Part shown: one piece after another, positions 61,534 through 64,000 of the stretch
Numbering within the stretch: the first letter of the stretch is position 1
Layout: each line of letters opens with the position of its first letter
DNA from: Halobacteriovoraceae bacterium
GTDB taxonomy: Bacteria > Bdellovibrionota > Bacteriovoracia > Bacteriovoracales > Bacteriovoracaceae
Length of the DNA: 64,000 nucleotides
Assembly (NCBI GenBank): GCA_002712005.1
Contig: PASP01000004.1
Location: 179,671 to 243,670, forward strand
Reading direction: 5' to 3'
Translations under genes and position numbers: made by a program
Notes under the pieces: generated by a model
The model's database searches: none
What the model saw: the letters and a program-made list of their open reading frames with translations, nothing else
Told to the model about the DNA's origin: nothing

Positions 61534-62412
61534 CTATTTTTCGACATTGATTTCTTTTAAAAGACTTTGAACTTCCCTAATAGAGCGATCTCTGTAGGTT
61601 CGATCATGACAACGAAAATGGCGCATGCTCGTTCGAATATTGTAGAATTGTCGTTTCAAGGCCTCATAAATAGCTGAATCTAGGAAATAATTCCTTTCCT
61701 TAAAGAGAATAAGCTTCGATTTGATTCTCTCTAAAATTTCAACTCTGGTCTGAAAATTTTCACTTTCACAGTTAGATTTGTACTTCCATTTGGTTTCGGT
61801 AGAAAATAAAAAGATCTCCAAATCTTGATCGATCTGATCTACTAATATCTCTGCTTGAGAAAGAGAGTTACTTCCACAGCGATAATATTTCAACTCATGA
61901 AAACATTCTGGAGAAAAATCATCGTCAATACGGCATTGTCTGGTTCTTCCATACTGATCAAGCATTTTCTCATAACTCATATACTGATGACCATGAAGAG
62001 TGGATTCTCCATGCTTAGCAAAAATAGTCTGATCATCTATATGAATAAAACCATGAACTTCACCATCTTTAGAATGATAGATTCTTCCCACATCTCCAAA
62101 CTTAGGTACTAATACTTCTTGGCAGTGAAGATTTAAATTATCTAGCCACTCTTGAGGATGGGTAAAACGAAGCCCAGTTTTTAATCCACTCAAAACTAAG
62201 GCAGTATTCCAACAATTGGGACCATCGATATGGGAACTTCCCCCATTCCAATCATCCATTAATTCTTTCATTACCTCTTGGCGTTCATCTAATTCAACTT
62301 TATCCCCATTGGAAACTTCACTTTTTCCCAAAGAGGCCATCACTCCCGAAGAGAAAAGAGAAATAAATAAGGATGAAAAAAGAACTTTCTTAAATGATAA
62401 ATAGGCTTTCAT
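61534..62412 (-). CDS. Secreted NlpC/P60-like (papain-fold) protein
   Basis: 292 residues with signal peptide ending VMA. The core has GPNCWNTALVLSG (candidate nucleophile Cys67), GDVGRIYHSK, and EVHGFIHIDDQTIFAKHGES, giving the Cys-His order of NlpC/P60 peptidases (His120 or His134). Residues 150-292 are helical with four more Cys and are not recognised. NlpC/P60 enzymes cleave peptidoglycan stem peptides, and in this lineage prey-wall chemistry is plausible. Start ATG 62412 has no strong ribosome site. Confidence 0.72.
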   Translation of the reverse strand: MKAYLSFKKVLFSSLFISLFSSGVMASLGKSEVSNGDKVELDERQEVMKELMDDWNGGSSHIDGPNCWNTALVLSGLKTGLRFTHPQEWLDNLNLHCQEVLVPKFGDVGRIYHSKDGEVHGFIHIDDQTIFAKHGESTLHGHQYMSYEKMLDQYGRTRQCRIDDDFSPECFHELKYYRCGSNSLSQAEILVDQIDQDLEIFLFSTETKWKYKSNCESENFQTRVEILERIKSKLILFKERNYFLDSAIYEALKRQFYNIRTSMRHFRCHDRTYRDRSIREVQSLLKEINVEK

Positions 62413-62573
62413 GAGCCGATACTCTCAGAAAATAGAATACTTAGGGAAACTAAAGAAAAAAAGTGTAAGGATTACACTCCCCAAAAAATTTACATGGCCA
62501 ATTCAATATTCTCCTCAATTTTTACCAATGTGCTAGATAGAGCCTACACACATTTACACAACGGGGGTTATTT

Positions 62574-63878
62574 ATCAAAAAGCTGAGCAAGCTTATCGCT
62601 CTATCGATACTCAATAGTATCCTATTCACACCGATTTATACCTATGCCCAATATGATGAGTCTCTTGAACCTTATCCGATGGATCAGAATATTCAAAGCC
62701 TAGAGAATTCTTCCCTGCAAAAGGCATGGGGACAAAGAACTTATCTGCTAGGAACTCTATCTCCTGCACCTGTCATAGACTACGCAAGAAATACACATAT
62801 TGTAATACCAGGTTCAGCTGTAGATAAGGAGTCAGACCAATTCTTCCAGTCTGCTTATCTACGAGCTAAGATGTATCAGAAACTCTATCCCGCTCATCAA
62901 GTTGTCATTCTATCGCAACCTGAAGTTGTTAGAGCAGATAATAGAGAAGTCTATGCAAATTATAATGTGACGATTGTAGAAGAAAAGGAAGGAAAGCTTA
63001 CTGGTTCCAAACTCATTGATGAACTCAATAAGTTTCAAAGAATTGAATCAATAGACTTCTACGGTCACTCAAGCCCATGGGCGATTAAGTTAGGAAAGAA
63101 AGATGCGGCCATGGGAGCAGATAGCTACGTATCAAAATTGAAAGATAATTTTGTAGACGGAGCCTATGCCACAATGAATGGCTGTAATGGTGGATTTCAA
63201 ATTGCACCAGGTCTTTCAAAATATTGGAATATCCCAGTCAGCGGTGCCTTAACAGGAAGTTTATTTGAAAGACTTCAAGTTGATGGAAAATGGTACAAAA
63301 AAGCAGACCGAACTGATGGAAAATGGGCCAAGGAAAATGATTTCAATTTCCTCGACCCTATTCATTGTTATGATGGCGGCTGCTGGAGAATGAAACCCCA
63401 ACGCAATAACTACTCAAGCTACTGGGGCTACTTCAAAGAAGGTGGACTTAGCTTCTATAAATTCTTTTGCAACTATGATTCAAAAAATGGATCATGTGAA
63501 AAGGCCATGGCCAAGAGTTTACTGAGCTTCCCAGCCTCTCAGAAAGTAACAGCTAAACCTTCGAGAAAAGTTTTTGAAGAAATAGTATTCGATTACTTAT
63601 GTTCGACTGCGAAAGATCCAAATTACTTTTCAAGTTGCGTCCAAGGAATAAAGAATGCAGTTGCCAAAGGTGATCTTGTCTACAAAGCTCATCCAGGTAA
63701 TGCACTTGATTGTGACTTTAAGTCATGCAAAGCAAAAGTTGTTTGTAGCTACAAAAGTAGATTCTTTGGTGGTGGAATAAAAGCAGGAACTTGTCGTCTA
63801 AACACTAAAGAAAATAAGAAACCTACAACCCTTTCAAAAGAGTACCTCTCTTTCATGAAAGGGTTCGACCTCCTGTAA
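62574..63878 (+). CDS. Secreted caspase-fold-like protein with a non-standard start
   Basis: Up to 434 residues. The first ATG is 62679, yet in-frame codons before it (62574-62650) encode a typical Sec signal peptide: KKLSKLIALSILNSIL then FTPIYTYA. The start may be ATC 62574, 6 bases after GGGGG. The mature part has IDFYGHSSPW (His165) and, 38 residues later, MNGCNGGFQ (Cys204), the His-Cys dyad of clan CD (caspase-like) peptidases. There are four conserved-looking Cys in the tail. The role is unknown; a secreted cysteine protease is the working idea. Confidence 0.7.
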   Translation: MKKLSKLIALSILNSILFTPIYTYAQYDESLEPYPMDQNIQSLENSSLQKAWGQRTYLLGTLSPAPVIDYARNTHIVIPGSAVDKESDQFFQSAYLRAKMYQKLYPAHQVVILSQPEVVRADNREVYANYNVTIVEEKEGKLTGSKLIDELNKFQRIESIDFYGHSSPWAIKLGKKDAAMGADSYVSKLKDNFVDGAYATMNGCNGGFQIAPGLSKYWNIPVSGALTGSLFERLQVDGKWYKKADRTDGKWAKENDFNFLDPIHCYDGGCWRMKPQRNNYSSYWGYFKEGGLSFYKFFCNYDSKNGSCEKAMAKSLLSFPASQKVTAKPSRKVFEEIVFDYLCSTAKDPNYFSSCVQGIKNAVAKGDLVYKAHPGNALDCDFKSCKAKVVCSYKSRFFGGGIKAGTCRLNTKENKKPTTLSKEYLSFMKGFDLL

Positions 63879-63894
63879 CTGCCCTATTAGAGTG

Positions 63895-63934
63895 GGGATA
63901 AAGAATTGATCATCATGGTTCAATTTTTTATCCC
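63895..63934 (+). terminator. 15-bp hairpin downstream of the caspase-like gene
   Basis: GGGATAAAGAATTGA (63895-63909) pairs with TCAATTTTTTATCCC (63920-63934) with one G-U, loop of 10. No strict T run follows. Bases 63935-64000 hold a minus-strand frame that ends TAA and reads ARDRFLEND, possibly the C-terminus of a gene beyond the window. Confidence 0.6.
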
Positions 63935-64000
63935 TCTGTAGGAACGTTTCTTTATTTTCCATAACTTAATCATTTTCTAAAAAACGATCTCTTGCAGTAC

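Overview
The window is about 64 kb of AT-rich bacterial chromosome, densely packed with genes on both strands. No stretch over 300 bases lacks a plausible gene. The gene families point to a Gram-negative member of the Bdellovibrionota, most likely a Bacteriovorax/Halobacteriovorax-like organism. The clues are a TIGR02147-family regulator, two DUF4105 proteins with C-terminal barrels, DUF3015 and DUF4112 proteins, many secreted proteins and lipoproteins of unknown function, several cell-wall-hydrolase-like secreted proteins, a PilZ protein and a GspE/PilB ATPase. This assignment is an inference; the window has no rRNA or other taxonomic marker.

Layout. 1-8 kb: a partial secreted protein, an LPP20-like lipoprotein, Fe superoxide dismutase, a DUF4112 membrane protein with a cation diffusion facilitator, a GspE/PilB ATPase converging on a PilZ protein, and a Nudix hydrolase. 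8-13 kb: DUF3015 and the first DUF4105 protein, then secreted proteins including a lytic-transglycosylase-like enzyme. 13-19 kb: a PAP2 phosphatase and barrel pair, diverging from an especially AT-rich cluster of DUF4266 lipoprotein, DUF3570 barrel, thioredoxin and ApbE, which looks like a flavinylation/redox system of the cell envelope. 18.6-22 kb: an arsenic operon (MerR-type regulator, arsC, acr3, arsH) followed by an orphan histidine-kinase core. 22-27.5 kb: secreted proteins, TIGR02147, an outer-membrane protein, the second DUF4105 protein and tRNA-Arg(UCG). 27.5-34 kb: a cell-envelope and DNA operon of TPR lipoprotein, LysM protein, topA and a DUF368 (PopT) lipid-carrier translocase. 34-48 kb: mostly housekeeping and metabolic enzymes, namely radical SAM, FkbM methyltransferase, secreted nuclease-fold enzyme, Bcp, glyoxalase II, Ste24-like protease, MazG, GAF, two alpha/beta hydrolases, NPP phosphodiesterase, EVE, SpeE and a eukaryotic-class SpeD. 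48-64 kb: GDPD, a divergent transglycosylase-like lipoprotein, TldD/TldE, a P-loop kinase, CDP-alcohol phosphatidyltransferase, a large Met-zincin metalloprotease split by an in-frame TAG, MgtC, an NlpC/P60-like protein and a caspase-fold-like secreted protein.

Most notable observations: (1) the DUF4266-DUF3570-thioredoxin-ApbE cluster, in which the DUF3570 barrel carries a DxxTGAS motif that fits the ApbE flavinylation consensus; (2) the TAG codon directly upstream of the zinc site of a 1314-residue metalloprotease whose frame stays open on both sides; (3) a eukaryotic-type S-adenosylmethionine decarboxylase with a possible upstream peptide; (4) a secreted caspase-like protein whose signal peptide lies upstream of any ATG/GTG/TTG start; (5) a terminator hairpin inside the signal-peptide codons of a DUF4105 gene; (6) seven convergent gene pairs whose two stop codons are superimposed on four bases.
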